A DNA stretch of 64,000 nucleotides from Klebsiella huaxiensis (GCF_003261575.2 NZ_CP036176.1:53222-117221); one strand, 5' to 3'. Positions 42,244 through 51,711 are shown, counted from the first letter of the stretch. Notes: a model not told the origin generated them from the sequence alone. Numbers and translations are program-made.

Positions 42244-44247
42244 TTAACGAACCAGGTGCAGGAAGTGCAGGTGTTTTTCGTACTGGTCCAGTATGTCATT
42301 AATCAGTTGTTCCTGGTTCCAGCCCATCACATCATAATTTTGACCGCCTTCTTTGAGATAAACCTCAGCGCGATAATATCTATGTTGTTCAGTCTGCTGC
42401 TCATCATTATCCATCGCGGCGAGCGCGAAGGTCGGTGAGCTATACCCGCGAAGCCTCACTTCATATATAAAATTCAGCTCGTTACCCAAATCGACTTCAA
42501 GACGAATACGATCGTCGACTGCGTCACTAATGTGGCTCATCGTCCCCTGCTTGTTCAGTTCTTCCTGAACCAGTGTCATGGCGGGCTGGATCACGTCGTC
42601 CATAAAACGTTTCACAAGAGATCGCTTCGGTAGATACGCGATATTGCGTAACCTTCTCTGCCAGGGAATGGGGTTACGTGCAGCCGTAGGAGCAATTGTC
42701 GCCATGCTCAGGCTTTCACGCTTGGTCAAATCCCGGCGCAAAGCTTTTAAAAGTCCGTATATGGATACCAGTAAGATCACTGAGAAGGGCAAAGCACTCG
42801 CTATTGTCACTGTTTGCAGCGCACTTAGCCCTCCGGCAAGGAGAAGCGCAATTGCAACAATGCCCATGAGCGAAGCCCAGAATATTCGCTGCCAGACCGG
42901 TGTGTTTGCCACTCCACCTGATGCCAGAGTATCCACAACCATTGCCCCCGAATCAGCAGACGTTACAAAGAAGACGATGACCATCGCCATTGCAATGAAT
43001 GACAGCACGGAAGAGAACGGGAAATGCTCCAGGAAATTAAACAGGGCCAGCGCCACATCCTGCTGAACAGTGTTGGCGAGGTCTGTGGCCCCCTGGTTCA
43101 TAATGAGATAGATCGCGCTGTTACCAAACACAGTCATCCACATTAGCGTAAAACCCGCGGGCACAAACAGCACGCCGGTGACAAACTCGCGAATGGTTCG
43201 CCCGCGGGAGACCCGTGCGATGAACATCCCCACAAACGGCGACCATGAAAGCCACCATCCCCAATACAGTAATGTCCAGCCCCCCAGCCAGTTGCTCGAC
43301 TTAGGCTCATACGCGTAAAGGTTGAACGTTTTACTCACCAGTTCCGAAAGATAACCGCCCGTATTTTCCACAAATGACTTCAGCAGAAGCACGGTTGGTC
43401 CCAGACACATGACCAGCGCCAGGAGCAACAACGCCAAACCCAGATTAAGCTCAGACAGGATACGTATTCCCTTATCCAGGCCGGACACCACTGAAATTGT
43501 CGCTAACCCCGTGATGACCACGATCAGAATGACCTGCACCGTTTCATTGATGGGCACCCCGAAAAGATGGTTCAAACCGGCATTCACCTGCAAAACACCG
43601 TAACCCAGCGATGTCGCGACGCCAAAGACCGTGCCTATAACAGCGAAAATATCAACCGCATGGCCTACAGGCCCGTATATGCGATCGCCAATAATGGGAT
43701 AGAGTGCGGAGCGCAGAGTTAAAGGCAGACCGTGACGGTAACTGAAGAACGCTAGAATCAGCGCCACAATGGCATAAATTGCCCATGCGTGCAGTCCCCA
43801 GTGGAAGAAGGTCAGACGCATTGCTTCCTTGGCTGCCGCAACGGTTTCTGGAGTGCCAACGGGTGGCGAAAGATAATGCATTACAGGTTCGGCAACACCA
43901 AAGAACATCAGGCCGATCCCCATCCCTGCAGAAAAAAGCATCGCAAACCAGGAGTGGTAGCTGAAATCAGGCTGCGCATGGTCCGGGCCCAGCTTGATAT
44001 CACCGTAGCGTGAGAGTCCAAGGAACGTGACACTCAGTAAAATCAGGGCGACAGCAAGGATGTAGAACCAGCTGGCATTCGTGAAGATTTGTTGCTGAAG
44101 TAGTTTAAAATTTTTGTCGGCGACATCCGGGAATACGACGGCAAAGGCGACAAGAAGGAAAATTAGCAAAGCAGATGTAAAGAATACCGCTTTGTTAATC
44201 TGGCTTGTAGACTTCTTTGGGATTGTATCATTTTCACTCATAATCAT
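42244..44247 (-). CDS. betT: BCCT choline/betaine transporter BetT (667 aa)
   Basis: Proton- or sodium-coupled uptake of choline for osmoprotection. Twelve helices are present, with the BCCT signatures WFAMLFSAGMGIGLMFFGVAEPVMHYLSPP (near residue 90) and GWTLLYWGWWLSWSPFVGMFIARVSRGRTIREFVTGVL. A long C-terminal cytoplasmic domain (LVQEELNKQGTMSHISDAVDDRIRLEVDLGNELNFIYEVRLRGYSSP...) matches osmosensing BetT of E. coli in length. No betAB genes are in the window, so conversion to betaine would rely on the host. Confidence 0.93.
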   Translation of the reverse strand: MIMSENDTIPKKSTSQINKAVFFTSALLIFLLVAFAVVFPDVADKNFKLLQQQIFTNASWFYILAVALILLSVTFLGLSRYGDIKLGPDHAQPDFSYHSWFAMLFSAGMGIGLMFFGVAEPVMHYLSPPVGTPETVAAAKEAMRLTFFHWGLHAWAIYAIVALILAFFSYRHGLPLTLRSALYPIIGDRIYGPVGHAVDIFAVIGTVFGVATSLGYGVLQVNAGLNHLFGVPINETVQVILIVVITGLATISVVSGLDKGIRILSELNLGLALLLLALVMCLGPTVLLLKSFVENTGGYLSELVSKTFNLYAYEPKSSNWLGGWTLLYWGWWLSWSPFVGMFIARVSRGRTIREFVTGVLFVPAGFTLMWMTVFGNSAIYLIMNQGATDLANTVQQDVALALFNFLEHFPFSSVLSFIAMAMVIVFFVTSADSGAMVVDTLASGGVANTPVWQRIFWASLMGIVAIALLLAGGLSALQTVTIASALPFSVILLVSIYGLLKALRRDLTKRESLSMATIAPTAARNPIPWQRRLRNIAYLPKRSLVKRFMDDVIQPAMTLVQEELNKQGTMSHISDAVDDRIRLEVDLGNELNFIYEVRLRGYSSPTFALAAMDNDEQQTEQHRYYRAEVYLKEGGQNYDVMGWNQEQLINDILDQYEKHLHFLHLVR

Positions 44248-44470
44248 TTATTCCATTAATTAAATCCGCACTGGATAGAAGGCACTACCTCTCACAGAGT
44301 AGCAAAGTTCAACTGGCTATGCGGCGTTAATCGGAACGCATGGTGTAATGAGTGCCGATACAAATCATCCTATATAGTTACTCAGCCTGCCGCTTCCTGG
44401 GGCATTTAATTTGCATAATTTGTATCAAAGCTGGGATATACGTTAAGTGAAGTATATTAGGCACGAATTA
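44248..44470. promoter_or_regulatory. betT upstream region
   Basis: No gene was seen between the betT start and the repeat at 44472. The region is AT-rich and presumably holds the betT promoter. Confidence 0.4.
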
Positions 44471-44471
44471 C

Positions 44472-44502
44472 CAGCGTCTGCTTTTGGCACAACGCAGACG
44501 TT
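44472..44502. repeat. GCGTCTGC/GGCACA hairpin element, copy 2
   Basis: CAGCGTCTGCTTTTGGCACA and the following bases are the partner of the copy at 40814-40844. The two copies bracket the DUF2254-betT block. Confidence 0.5.
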
Positions 44503-45617
44503 AAAGCCTACAGCATTGGGAAACTTCCGGATGCCGCGTCAGCGGCATGGAGGCGCCAGATGAAACTGCATGTATCTGTGGAGTCAAATGGCGCCGAAAG
44601 CCCGGTGTAGCCGGCGACTGGTTCACAAATTCTGCCTGTCTGCCCCCTGCCTTGGTTAGCCTTAACCCGCTATCAGCAATGAAGAAGTTAAGGTAATCCC
44701 TTTTAACCCCGGTGAGCGGGCTTTACGGCGTTTACGACGTAAAGGGCGAGATTTCCGGGGCCTTGGCGGCGGCAGCTTGCTGCTGACGCTTAGGGGGATG
44801 TTCATAAAAAACTTCAGCGACACCAGGGAACTTAACAGGGTAGATGCAAGGCCACACTCGCTAAAAATGTCTCCGATGCTTTTCTACGCGGTCGGAGTGG
44901 TCCCGACAAGGCGAGAGCCGCAGTCGGGCGTATCTCTGAGTTAGCTGCCCTAAAGCCCTATAACGAGCGTGTACCCCGGACCTCACCGCAGCACTACTCA
45001 CAGCGATGACCAGGCAATAGTTACAACACCCATCATTAAAAGCGACACTACTCCCGGCCTTCGGCCGGGGGCGGCGGCGCTTTTCAGTGGTGGGGAGGGG
45101 CTCGGGGTGGCAGAACGGCGCCCGTGTTTTTAAAAAAGGGGTTCATTGAATGATGTAACTAATGCATGCGCTGGCTATATGCCCGCCGCTTGCCGGCGGG
45201 AGGTACTTTTGGATCTGAGCGACGCGGACGCTTGCGACCGCTGTTAGCGAAGGCCTTATTGAGACTGTCCACAGGACAGACGACGAACAGGTTGGTCCTT
45301 GAGACGAAAGAGATTCAGATCTTTAAAAGAGGTACAGAGCAGGTATTTAAAGGGAACCATGCGGTCTGTACCCCTCTACGACAGGCAGCCTGAAAGCCTG
45401 TCGGTGGTAGCCTTATGAATAGTTCCCTTGCACTTAAATGGGGATAAGTAAAATCCGCCCCAAAAGCCGGCATCCTGAGCCGGAAATTTCATCCTCGACG
45501 CTGGATAATTTGACGCTGACCGGTGTGGCCATCATAAAAGTGGGCAGAAATCAGCCGCGCCCGGGAGACAGACGTGCGAAAGTCTCCGGCGCCAGCCGGA
45601 TAACAAAAACAGGAGGG
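44503..45617. other. IncFII replication origin region and downstream sequence, no gene supported
   Basis: In IncFII replicons oriR lies within several hundred bases downstream of repA, which is here to the left of 45618. TGTCCACAG near 45265 resembles a DnaA box (7 of 9). The stretch 44690-44760 contains several short palindromes typical of the area. Open frames here (for example 45166-45393) have no recognisable product and are not called as genes. Confidence 0.55.
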
Positions 45618-46490
45618 TTATATGGGGTCGGGGTACGGCGCCAGGCGGGTATAGTTATTGCCCCGGGACATCAGCATCCGTTCCGTCACGCGGCGCTCAA
45701 CCTCGCGCTTCAGCGCGTCATGATCGCCTCTAAAGCGGCCGGTAGAAAATTCCCGGGTCAATTGCTGACGAACACGCGTCTCGATGTCCTTACGCTGGCG
45801 CGAGGCATCCCGCCGGGCGGTCGCCCGCTTCTGGCCATGAGATTTACGCTCAGCCTGATAGCTGCGAAAACGCTCGCGTACAAATCGCCAGGATTTGGCG
45901 ATCAGTTCATCCATCCCCAGTTGCGGCAGGCTTTGTTTCTTGCGTTGTTTGTTTTCCCACTCCACGCGGCTACGACGTGCGGCCACGACAGCCACATCTG
46001 ACACATCCAGAGCCTGGAAAAGAGCCGGCGTGAACGTCATATCCGTCGGGATGTTGCAGCCGATCTGCGGGTCATATTCCGTTGTATAGGTGATCAAACC
46101 CAGCTCAGACATAAACCGCAGCGCGCGGGTCGCCCGCGAGATAGACAGGTTGGCACTGGCGGATTCCGTGGCCAGTCCGCACTCGATGGCCATATTGGTA
46201 ATCGAGCGCTGAACGCGATTGGCCAGCGGATCATAATGAAAGCACATTGCCTGGAGAAGCGCATCAATCGCACGCCGGCGCAGAACCGGAGGCATACGCC
46301 GGCGCATACCCAGTGAGCGGGCAAAGGCAACATGGATTGAAAAATCAAAAGTAGAGGTGAAGCCTTCGGCTTTGGCCATCAGCTTACGACAAAACGGCAG
46401 TGTCTTTTTACCTTCACGCGCTAAAAAACGCGGTTCGGCATTTTTTACCTGAACGTAATGGAATGAATCTTTGGCATCCTGGTCAGTCAC
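45618..46490 (-). CDS. repA: IncFII replication initiation protein RepA (290 aa)
   Basis: Initiates replication at oriR in cis. TDQDAKDSFHYVQVKNAEPRFLAREGKKTLPFCRKLMAKAEGFTSTFDFSIHVA and RRRMPPVLRRRAIDALLQAMCFHYDPLANRVQ are clear IncFII RepA1 sequences. The GTG start at 46490 overlaps the end of the tap leader peptide, as required for coupled translation. Synthesis is limited by CopA antisense RNA and by CopB. The allele looks nearer to the Klebsiella-type IncFII group than to R100, an impression not tested by alignment. Confidence 0.95.
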   Translation of the reverse strand: MTDQDAKDSFHYVQVKNAEPRFLAREGKKTLPFCRKLMAKAEGFTSTFDFSIHVAFARSLGMRRRMPPVLRRRAIDALLQAMCFHYDPLANRVQRSITNMAIECGLATESASANLSISRATRALRFMSELGLITYTTEYDPQIGCNIPTDMTFTPALFQALDVSDVAVVAARRSRVEWENKQRKKQSLPQLGMDELIAKSWRFVRERFRSYQAERKSHGQKRATARRDASRQRKDIETRVRQQLTREFSTGRFRGDHDALKREVERRVTERMLMSRGNNYTRLAPYPDPI

Positions 46491-46554
46491 CGCTTCCTGC
46501 GCTTATGTTGCGTGGAAGGAGCGCGCACAGAAGGTATTGAACTTTTCTGAGCAT
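46483..46554 (-). CDS. tap: RepA leader peptide Tap (23 aa)
   Basis: MLRKVQYLLCALLPRNISAG plus three residues, from ATG at 46554 to TGA at 46483-46485. Its stop overlaps the repA GTG start. Translation of this peptide is needed to open the repA ribosome site, and CopA blocks it. GGGAG lies nine bases before the ATG. Confidence 0.88.
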   Translation of the reverse strand: MLRKVQYLLCALLPRNISAGSGD

Positions 46555-46565
46555 GAATCTATACT
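46537..46565 (+). promoter_or_regulatory. CopA promoter
   Basis: TTGAAC (46537-46542) and TATACT (46560-46565) are separated by exactly 17 bases and read rightwards, against repA. Confidence 0.85.
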
Positions 46566-46571
46566 CCCTGC

Positions 46572-46660
46572 ATAGAGCAACAGCTTCTATGCAGTTTAGT
46601 TAAGGGCCCCGGTAATCTTCGACTCCGCCAAGAATTGAGAGATTATCGGGGTTTTTGCTT
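46572..46660 (+). ncRNA. copA: CopA antisense RNA (about 89 nt)
   Basis: Antisense to the repA leader mRNA and the main copy-number and incompatibility determinant. The 3' half is the long stem-loop CCCCGGTAATCTT...GATTATCGGGG (46610-46650) followed by GTTTTTGCTT, which is both the recognition loop and the terminator. The loop bases differ from R1/R100, as expected for another incompatibility group. The ends are inferred from the promoter and the T-run. Confidence 0.88.
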
Positions 46661-46791
46661 TCTGGTTCCGGAAAAAACCTTTCTACAGAACCAGCTCCCT
46701 GCCACCTTACGGCGTGGCCAGCCAAGAATCTCTAAACGATCAGTAATCTAGCACTCATAGCCTGATGAATCAAGAACGTGAATTTTTACGC

Positions 46792-47040
46792 TTATTTCTC
46801 ACGGCGTATGGCTTCACGTTCAATTAATTTTTCAATCATTTGTGCCTGGGTTATTCCTTCCTCTGCCGCGAATTGAGCGAGTTTCTCTTTCAATGGAATC
46901 ATGATCAATGCGTGTATCGACTTATGTGTATCGCTACGTCTGGCCAAAGATGCCTTCTGGCGGTCTTTTGGGGATACCGGATTTCCTTTTCGGTAAGAAC
47001 GTTTCGATGAGGAAGTAACTGCGTTTACGACCTGTGACAT
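46792..47040 (-). CDS. copB: Replication repressor CopB/RepA2 (82 aa)
   Basis: Represses the repA promoter. MSQVVNAVTSSSKRSYRKGNPVSPKDRQKASLARRSDTHKSI... ends EEGITQAQMIEKLIEREAIRREK, the conserved RepA2 C-terminus. GGAGG six bases before the ATG at 47040 decides against the ATG six codons upstream. The divergent neighbour is the end of the Tn5403-like element 149 bases away, so the native upstream DNA has been displaced. Confidence 0.9.
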   Translation of the reverse strand: MSQVVNAVTSSSKRSYRKGNPVSPKDRQKASLARRSDTHKSIHALIMIPLKEKLAQFAAEEGITQAQMIEKLIEREAIRREK

Positions 47041-47221
47041 CTCTGCCTCCTCAAGCATATAACTGAATACTTGAACAAAGATACTACATGTCCTTATAGG
47101 CAGCGAGCACGCACATTAATTTAATGTAAAATACATTTTTTCTGTTGGCGCAGAAAAATGTTGTCAGAGTGATAGTTAGTACGACGAAGGGGTCGGTTCC
47201 GGCTGAGGGCGAAATGACACC

Positions 47222-50119
47222 CTAAGCTTTCGGTTCCTTGGGCCAAAGATATTCGCCAGTCAGTAGAATGTGCGCCCAGCCCAATGGGGATATGTGGGGA
47301 AGAAATTCAGGGGGAACATCCAACCCTTCGTTCCGCCGCTCCGTGACGGCATGACCAAGATGGACGGTATTCCAGTAAATGATCACCGCAGTCAATAAAT
47401 TGAGCCCAGCGATTCGGTAGTGCTGCCCCTCTGTCGTGCGATCGCGAATTTCCCCCTGCCTCCCGATACGGAGCGCATTTTTGAGCGCATGGTGGGCCTC
47501 TCCCTTGTTAAGACCGATCTGAGCACGTCGCTGCATGTCCGTATCCAGGATCCACTCAATAATGAAAAGGGTCCGTTCAATACGACCAACTTCACGAAGC
47601 GCAACTGCAAGGTTGTTTTGTCGTGGGTAAGAAGCGAGCTTGCGCAGGAGTTGGCTGGGCCTGATTTTGCCAGCGGTCATCGTCGCGGCACAACGGAAAA
47701 TATCAGGCCAGTTCGCAACGATAAGATCCTCCCGGGCTTTTCCACCTACCAACTTGCGTAACTCCCTGGGGGTCGTATCGGGATTAAATACGTACAACCG
47801 CTTCGATGGCAGATCCCTGATTCGCAGAACGAGATTGTAGCCGAGCAGGCTACTGGCTCCGAACAAATGGTCGGTGAATCCTGCTGTATCGGCATACTGT
47901 TCGCGAACATGGCGACCGACCTCGTTCATCAGTAGTCCATCGAGAATATACGGTGCCTCGCTCACGGTCGCCGGGATCGACTGACAAGCGAATGGCGCGA
48001 ACTGGTCGCTTACGTGAGTATACGCTTTGAGGCCGGGAACAGAACCATATTTGGCATTGACCATGTTCATGGCTTCGCCATGCCGCGCTGTCGGGAAAAA
48101 CTGACCATCGCTCGATGCTGACGTGCCCATCCCCCAGACGCGTGACATCGGCAGTTTACCCTGCGCGGCCACCACAATTGCCAATGCCTGGTTCATGGCT
48201 TCGCTTTCAACATGCCAGCGGGCAAGGCGTGAGAGCTGCCAGTAATCATGCGTGTTTGTAGCTTCCGCCATCTTACGCAGGCCCAGATTGAGCCCTTCAG
48301 CGAGCAGGACGTTGAGCAGACCGATCCGGTCGCGACATGGAGCCCCGGTTCTCAGATGGGTAAACGCATCTGTGAAACCAAGGGCTGCATCAACTTCAAG
48401 CAGCATGTCGGTAATCCGAACGGACGGCATTCGGCGATACAGATCCAGTATGAGTGCCTCGGCACCATCCGGCACGTCTGCTGTCAACCTGTCGATCCGC
48501 AACGTTCCATCTTCTATGCTACCGTGCGGAATAGTGCCGTTACGGGCAGCCCGGGCCAGCCGCTTAAGAGCGATCGTGAGTCGCGCCTTTCTGTCTGCCA
48601 GCCAATCCTGTGGGTTGGAAGGCACGGCCAGTTTTGCATTTTCCTGCGCCGCGATCATCGGCACCAGTACCTGCTTGAGGTCACCATAGCGGCGCGAATG
48701 AGCGAGCCAGACATCTCCGGAACGAAAAGCATCCCGGAGGTGAAAGAGTACCGCCACTTCCCAAAGACGGGTATCTCCTTTTTCCTGAGCTCGTAAATGA
48801 CGGTTCCATTTGGAGCTGGGCCGCAGGAAACGTCTTTCTGGCGATGCAACACCTTTCATCTCTCCGATCGACAAAGCTGCTGCTACCAATGGTCCGGCGA
48901 CCGGCGCGGCTTCGAGCTTCAGACAGCGCAACATGCGGGGCGCATAACGACGAAAGCGATGGTATCCCTGCCCGACATATGCAAGAGGCTCATCGGCTAG
49001 CGTGTTGCTGAGTTGAGTCCCTGTCGCTACCAGTTGAGCGAGCCGGTCCCATGCAACCGAACTGGCGACAGCCATCTCCAGCGGGGTTCCGTCACTGCGG
49101 GCCTCAAGCAACGAAGCTCCCAGCGCGGTGAAGGTACGGATCGTATCCGTGAGTGTGGCTTTAGAGCCGGAAATTGTTTCGTCATGCTGGCGCTTCGCTT
49201 CCCGCCAGGTTTTTCCTACGATCCTGTCATGGGTTTCGACTATGGCATCAGCAATCGCCGCTTCCCACTCCACAACACAGACGGCAAGGATCGCCCAGCG
49301 GCGGTCCGAAGTGATGTCACGCAAACCGTCGGTGAAGTAGCGTTCACCCTGCCGACGCAGCCGGGCAATGCGATGGGCAGGTATGCTGGCCAAAGCACTA
49401 TGATTGATATTCAGGGTACGCAGAAATTCGAGCCTGTCGAGCAAACGGTTAGCAGCAGCCGAGTTGTTACCAACCTCGAAGTTGCGAAGCCAGATGAAAC
49501 GACTGATATTGCCGGCGAGCATTTCACTCAGAAGTTTGTCCAGGTGATCGCGAACATCCGCTGTTAAATTTTCTGCAATCCGCGTTTCAATCCGCCGCTC
49601 AGCGGCGACCAGAGCATCCGCGCACAAGCGCTCGATTGTCGATACTGCGGGCAGAATGGTGGAAGTTTCCCGACACCGCACAATAAAACGATGAGCAAGA
49701 TCCTCGTTTGATCTGGCATCTTCGGCCTGGCCGAAAGTCCACTCCCGCAGATCACGGGCACCACGGCCCGTGAAGGTCTTGTAGCCGTAAATTTCGCGCA
49801 GCGTGTCCATGTGCTGCTGACGGGTTTGGCGCCGTGTGGCATAAGTGAGAAGCGCATCAGCCGGAACTCCAAGCTGAGCACCGACGAAGGAAAGGACTTC
49901 ACGCGGGATCATCTCACCAGGAGCCAGTGCACGGCCCGGATATCGTAAGGCACAAAGTTGCAGGGCAAAGCCAATCCTGTTTTCCGGTCTGCGGCGCTGC
50001 CTAATGTTTTCCAGGTCATCATCGCCCAGCGTGTAGAACTTCAGTAGCGACAGTTCGTCCGTGGGCAGATCGAACAGCGCTGCTCGCTGCCGTTCGGTGA
50101 AAATATGGCGTCGTGACAT
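47222..50119 (-). CDS. tnpA: Tn3-family transposase TnpA, complete (965 aa)
   Basis: Full-length replicative transposase. The N-terminal DNA-binding part begins MSRRHIFTERQRAALFDLPTDELSLL, and the DDE core includes WGMGTSASSDGQFF, ADTAGFTDHLFG and GLNKGEAHHAL. The end ISPLGWAHILLTGEYLWPKEPKA runs into the terminal repeat. A start at 50119 gives the usual family N-terminus, and the divergent resolvase is 94 bases upstream. Apparently fully functional, it could also act on the left-edge copy. Confidence 0.97.
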   Translation of the reverse strand: MSRRHIFTERQRAALFDLPTDELSLLKFYTLGDDDLENIRQRRRPENRIGFALQLCALRYPGRALAPGEMIPREVLSFVGAQLGVPADALLTYATRRQTRQQHMDTLREIYGYKTFTGRGARDLREWTFGQAEDARSNEDLAHRFIVRCRETSTILPAVSTIERLCADALVAAERRIETRIAENLTADVRDHLDKLLSEMLAGNISRFIWLRNFEVGNNSAAANRLLDRLEFLRTLNINHSALASIPAHRIARLRRQGERYFTDGLRDITSDRRWAILAVCVVEWEAAIADAIVETHDRIVGKTWREAKRQHDETISGSKATLTDTIRTFTALGASLLEARSDGTPLEMAVASSVAWDRLAQLVATGTQLSNTLADEPLAYVGQGYHRFRRYAPRMLRCLKLEAAPVAGPLVAAALSIGEMKGVASPERRFLRPSSKWNRHLRAQEKGDTRLWEVAVLFHLRDAFRSGDVWLAHSRRYGDLKQVLVPMIAAQENAKLAVPSNPQDWLADRKARLTIALKRLARAARNGTIPHGSIEDGTLRIDRLTADVPDGAEALILDLYRRMPSVRITDMLLEVDAALGFTDAFTHLRTGAPCRDRIGLLNVLLAEGLNLGLRKMAEATNTHDYWQLSRLARWHVESEAMNQALAIVVAAQGKLPMSRVWGMGTSASSDGQFFPTARHGEAMNMVNAKYGSVPGLKAYTHVSDQFAPFACQSIPATVSEAPYILDGLLMNEVGRHVREQYADTAGFTDHLFGASSLLGYNLVLRIRDLPSKRLYVFNPDTTPRELRKLVGGKAREDLIVANWPDIFRCAATMTAGKIRPSQLLRKLASYPRQNNLAVALREVGRIERTLFIIEWILDTDMQRRAQIGLNKGEAHHALKNALRIGRQGEIRDRTTEGQHYRIAGLNLLTAVIIYWNTVHLGHAVTERRNEGLDVPPEFLPHISPLGWAHILLTGEYLWPKEPKA

Positions 50120-50213
50120 ACAAATTCGTCCCTTTTGAAGTATAGTCTGTTTTGGACAACAGCCAGCCCATATAAATCAGGGCGTTCCGATACAAAAATC
50201 CAGGAGGGTTCAA
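50120..50213. promoter_or_regulatory. tnpA-tnpR intergenic region, probable res site
   Basis: Only 94 bases separate the divergent genes. The stretch contains TATAGTCTGTTTTGGACA-type sequence with a possible promoter and should hold the resolvase subsites, whose borders cannot be fixed by eye. Confidence 0.5.
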
Positions 50214-50819
50214 TTGGGACATCGTGCCGCCATTTACTGCCGGGTTTCAACAGCGGATCAGTCTTGTGAACGCCAGGAATTTGATCTGCGAGCCTTCGCC
50301 GGCCGTGCCGGCTACGACGTGGTGGGAATATTTAAGGAAACAGGTTCAGGAACTAAACTCGACCGGGCCGAGCGAAAGAAAGTCCTGGCGCTTGCCCAGT
50401 CCAGACAAATTGATGCAATCCTGGTCACTGAGCTTTCCCGGTGGGGGCGCTCGACGCTCGATCTGCTCAATACGCTACGTGAACTGGAGAACTGGAAGGT
50501 TTCCGTGATAGCCATGAATGGAATGGCGTTCGATCTTTCGTCGCCGTATGGACGAATGCTGGCGACGTTTCTTTCCGGCATTGCGGAGTTTGAGCGGGAT
50601 CTCATCAGCGAGCGGGTCAAGTCAGGCCTTGCTGTTGCGAAGGCACGTGGTAAGAGGCTTGGTCGTCAGGCCGGAGTGCGACCAAAATCAGACCGACTTT
50701 TGCCTAAGGTGGTTGCGATGAGGGCCGAGGGACGCAGCTATCGCTGGATCGCACGCGAGCTCGGTATCAGCAAGAATACCGTCGCTGACATCGTGCAACG
50801 ACACAGAGCTAACGCTTAG
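50214..50819 (+). CDS. tnpR: Serine resolvase TnpR of the Tn5403-like element (201 aa)
   Basis: HRAAIYCRVSTADQSCERQEFDLRAFAGRAGYDV holds the catalytic serine. ELSRWGRSTLDLLNTLRELENWKVSVIAMNG and EFERDLISERVKSGLAVAKARGKRLGRQ form the catalytic domain and E-helix. SYRWIARELGISKNTVADIVQRH is the helix-turn-helix. The start is TTG, with GGAGG seven bases upstream. The stop overlaps the inner edge of the right terminal repeat. Confidence 0.93.
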   Translation: MGHRAAIYCRVSTADQSCERQEFDLRAFAGRAGYDVVGIFKETGSGTKLDRAERKKVLALAQSRQIDAILVTELSRWGRSTLDLLNTLRELENWKVSVIAMNGMAFDLSSPYGRMLATFLSGIAEFERDLISERVKSGLAVAKARGKRLGRQAGVRPKSDRLLPKVVAMRAEGRSYRWIARELGISKNTVADIVQRHRANA

Positions 50820-50852
50820 GGTGTCATTTCGCCCTCAGCCGGAACCGACCCC

Positions 50853-50891
50853 TTTAGCGACTGAAGACTGGTTAGGAATAGTGAACATCCT
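50853..50891 (-). pseudogene. arsH: 39-bp scrap of an arsH gene between transposon and IS26
   Basis: On the minus strand it reads MFTIPNQSSVAK, matching RMITIPNQSSVAKAWQ of the intact ArsH. The bases agree with 25515-25553 at most positions but not all, so it derives from another allele. The transposon removed one side and IS26 the other. Confidence 0.8.
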
Positions 50892-51711
50892 GGCACTGTT
50901 GCAAATAGTCGGTGGTGATAAACTTATCATCCCCTTTTGCTGATGGAGCTGCACATGAACCCATTCAAAGGCCGGCATTTTCAGCGTGACATCATTCTGT
51001 GGGCCGTACGCTGGTACTGCAAATACGGCATCAGTTACCGTGAGCTGCAGGAGATGCTGGCTGAACGCGGAGTGAATGTCGATCACTCCACGATTTACCG
51101 CTGGGTTCAGCGTTATGCGCCTGAAATGGAAAAACGGCTGCGCTGGTACTGGCGTAACCCTTCCGATCTTTGCCCGTGGCACATGGATGAAACCTACGTG
51201 AAGGTCAATGGCCGCTGGGCGTATCTGTACCGGGCCGTCGACAGCCGGGGCCGCACTGTCGATTTTTATCTCTCCTCCCGTCGTAACAGCAAAGCTGCAT
51301 ACCGGTTTCTGGGTAAAATCCTCAACAACGTGAAGAAGTGGCAGATCCCGCGATTCATCAACACGGATAAAGCGCCCGCCTATGGTCGCGCGCTTGCTCT
51401 GCTCAAACGCGAAGGCCGGTGCCCGTCTGACGTTGAACACCGACAGATTAAGTACCGGAACAACGTGATTGAATGCGATCATGGCAAACTGAAACGGATA
51501 ATCGGCGCCACGCTGGGATTTAAATCCATGAAGACGGCTTACGCCACCATCAAAGGTATTGAGGTGATGCGTGCACTACGCAAAGGCCAGGCCTCAGCAT
51601 TTTATTATGGTGATCCCCTGGGCGAAATGCGCCTGGTAAGCAGAGTTTTTGAAATGTAAGGCCTTTGAATAAGACAAAAGGCTGCCTCATCGCTAACTTT
51701 GCAACAGTGCC
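50892..51711 (+). mobile_element. IS26: IS26 (right copy), 820 bp
   Basis: GGCACTGTTGCAAA at 50892 and its complement ending at 51711. The flanking 8-mers AACATCCT and GACAAAGG differ, which fits an IS26-mediated deletion that fused an arsH fragment to an arsB fragment. It is in inverse orientation to the copy at 22488-23307. Confidence 0.97.
50955..51659 (+). CDS. tnpA: IS26 transposase (234 aa)
   Basis: Same protein as the copy at 22540-23244 (MNPFKGRHFQRDIILWAV... to MRLVSRVFEM), with the triad in HMDETYVKV, INTDKAPAYG and IECDHGKLK. Six open codons lie upstream of the chosen ATG. Confidence 0.96.
   Translation: MNPFKGRHFQRDIILWAVRWYCKYGISYRELQEMLAERGVNVDHSTIYRWVQRYAPEMEKRLRWYWRNPSDLCPWHMDETYVKVNGRWAYLYRAVDSRGRTVDFYLSSRRNSKAAYRFLGKILNNVKKWQIPRFINTDKAPAYGRALALLKREGRCPSDVEHRQIKYRNNVIECDHGKLKRIIGATLGFKSMKTAYATIKGIEVMRALRKGQASAFYYGDPLGEMRLVSRVFEM

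Larger units (their letters stand above)
47189..50852. mobile_element. Tn5403-like: Complete Tn5403-like Tn3-family transposon (3664 bp)
   Basis: Bounded by matching 38-bp inverted repeats (47189-47226 and 50815-50852; outer end GGGGTCGGTTCCGGCTGAG). It contains tnpA (minus) and tnpR (plus) and no cargo. Its size agrees with the remembered 3.66 kb of Tn5403 from Klebsiella. The 5-base flanks ACGAA and TTTAG do not match, so it is not in the state left by a single insertion. The right end lies against an arsH scrap. Its left 2385 bases are repeated in inverse orientation at the window start. Confidence 0.92.

Noticed and set aside
45166..45393. 75-codon plus-strand frame in the IncFII origin region
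   Set aside because: Arg/Leu-rich product with no recognisable family and no convincing ribosome site; such frames arise in GC-rich origin DNA.
45438..46001. 187-codon plus-strand frame
   Set aside because: Most of it is antisense to repA and its composition is that of a shadow frame.
22488..51711. IS26-bounded composite transposon
   Set aside because: The two IS26 copies are inverted, the flanking 8-mers do not match, and both copies border deletions. Shared movement of the whole segment is not supported.
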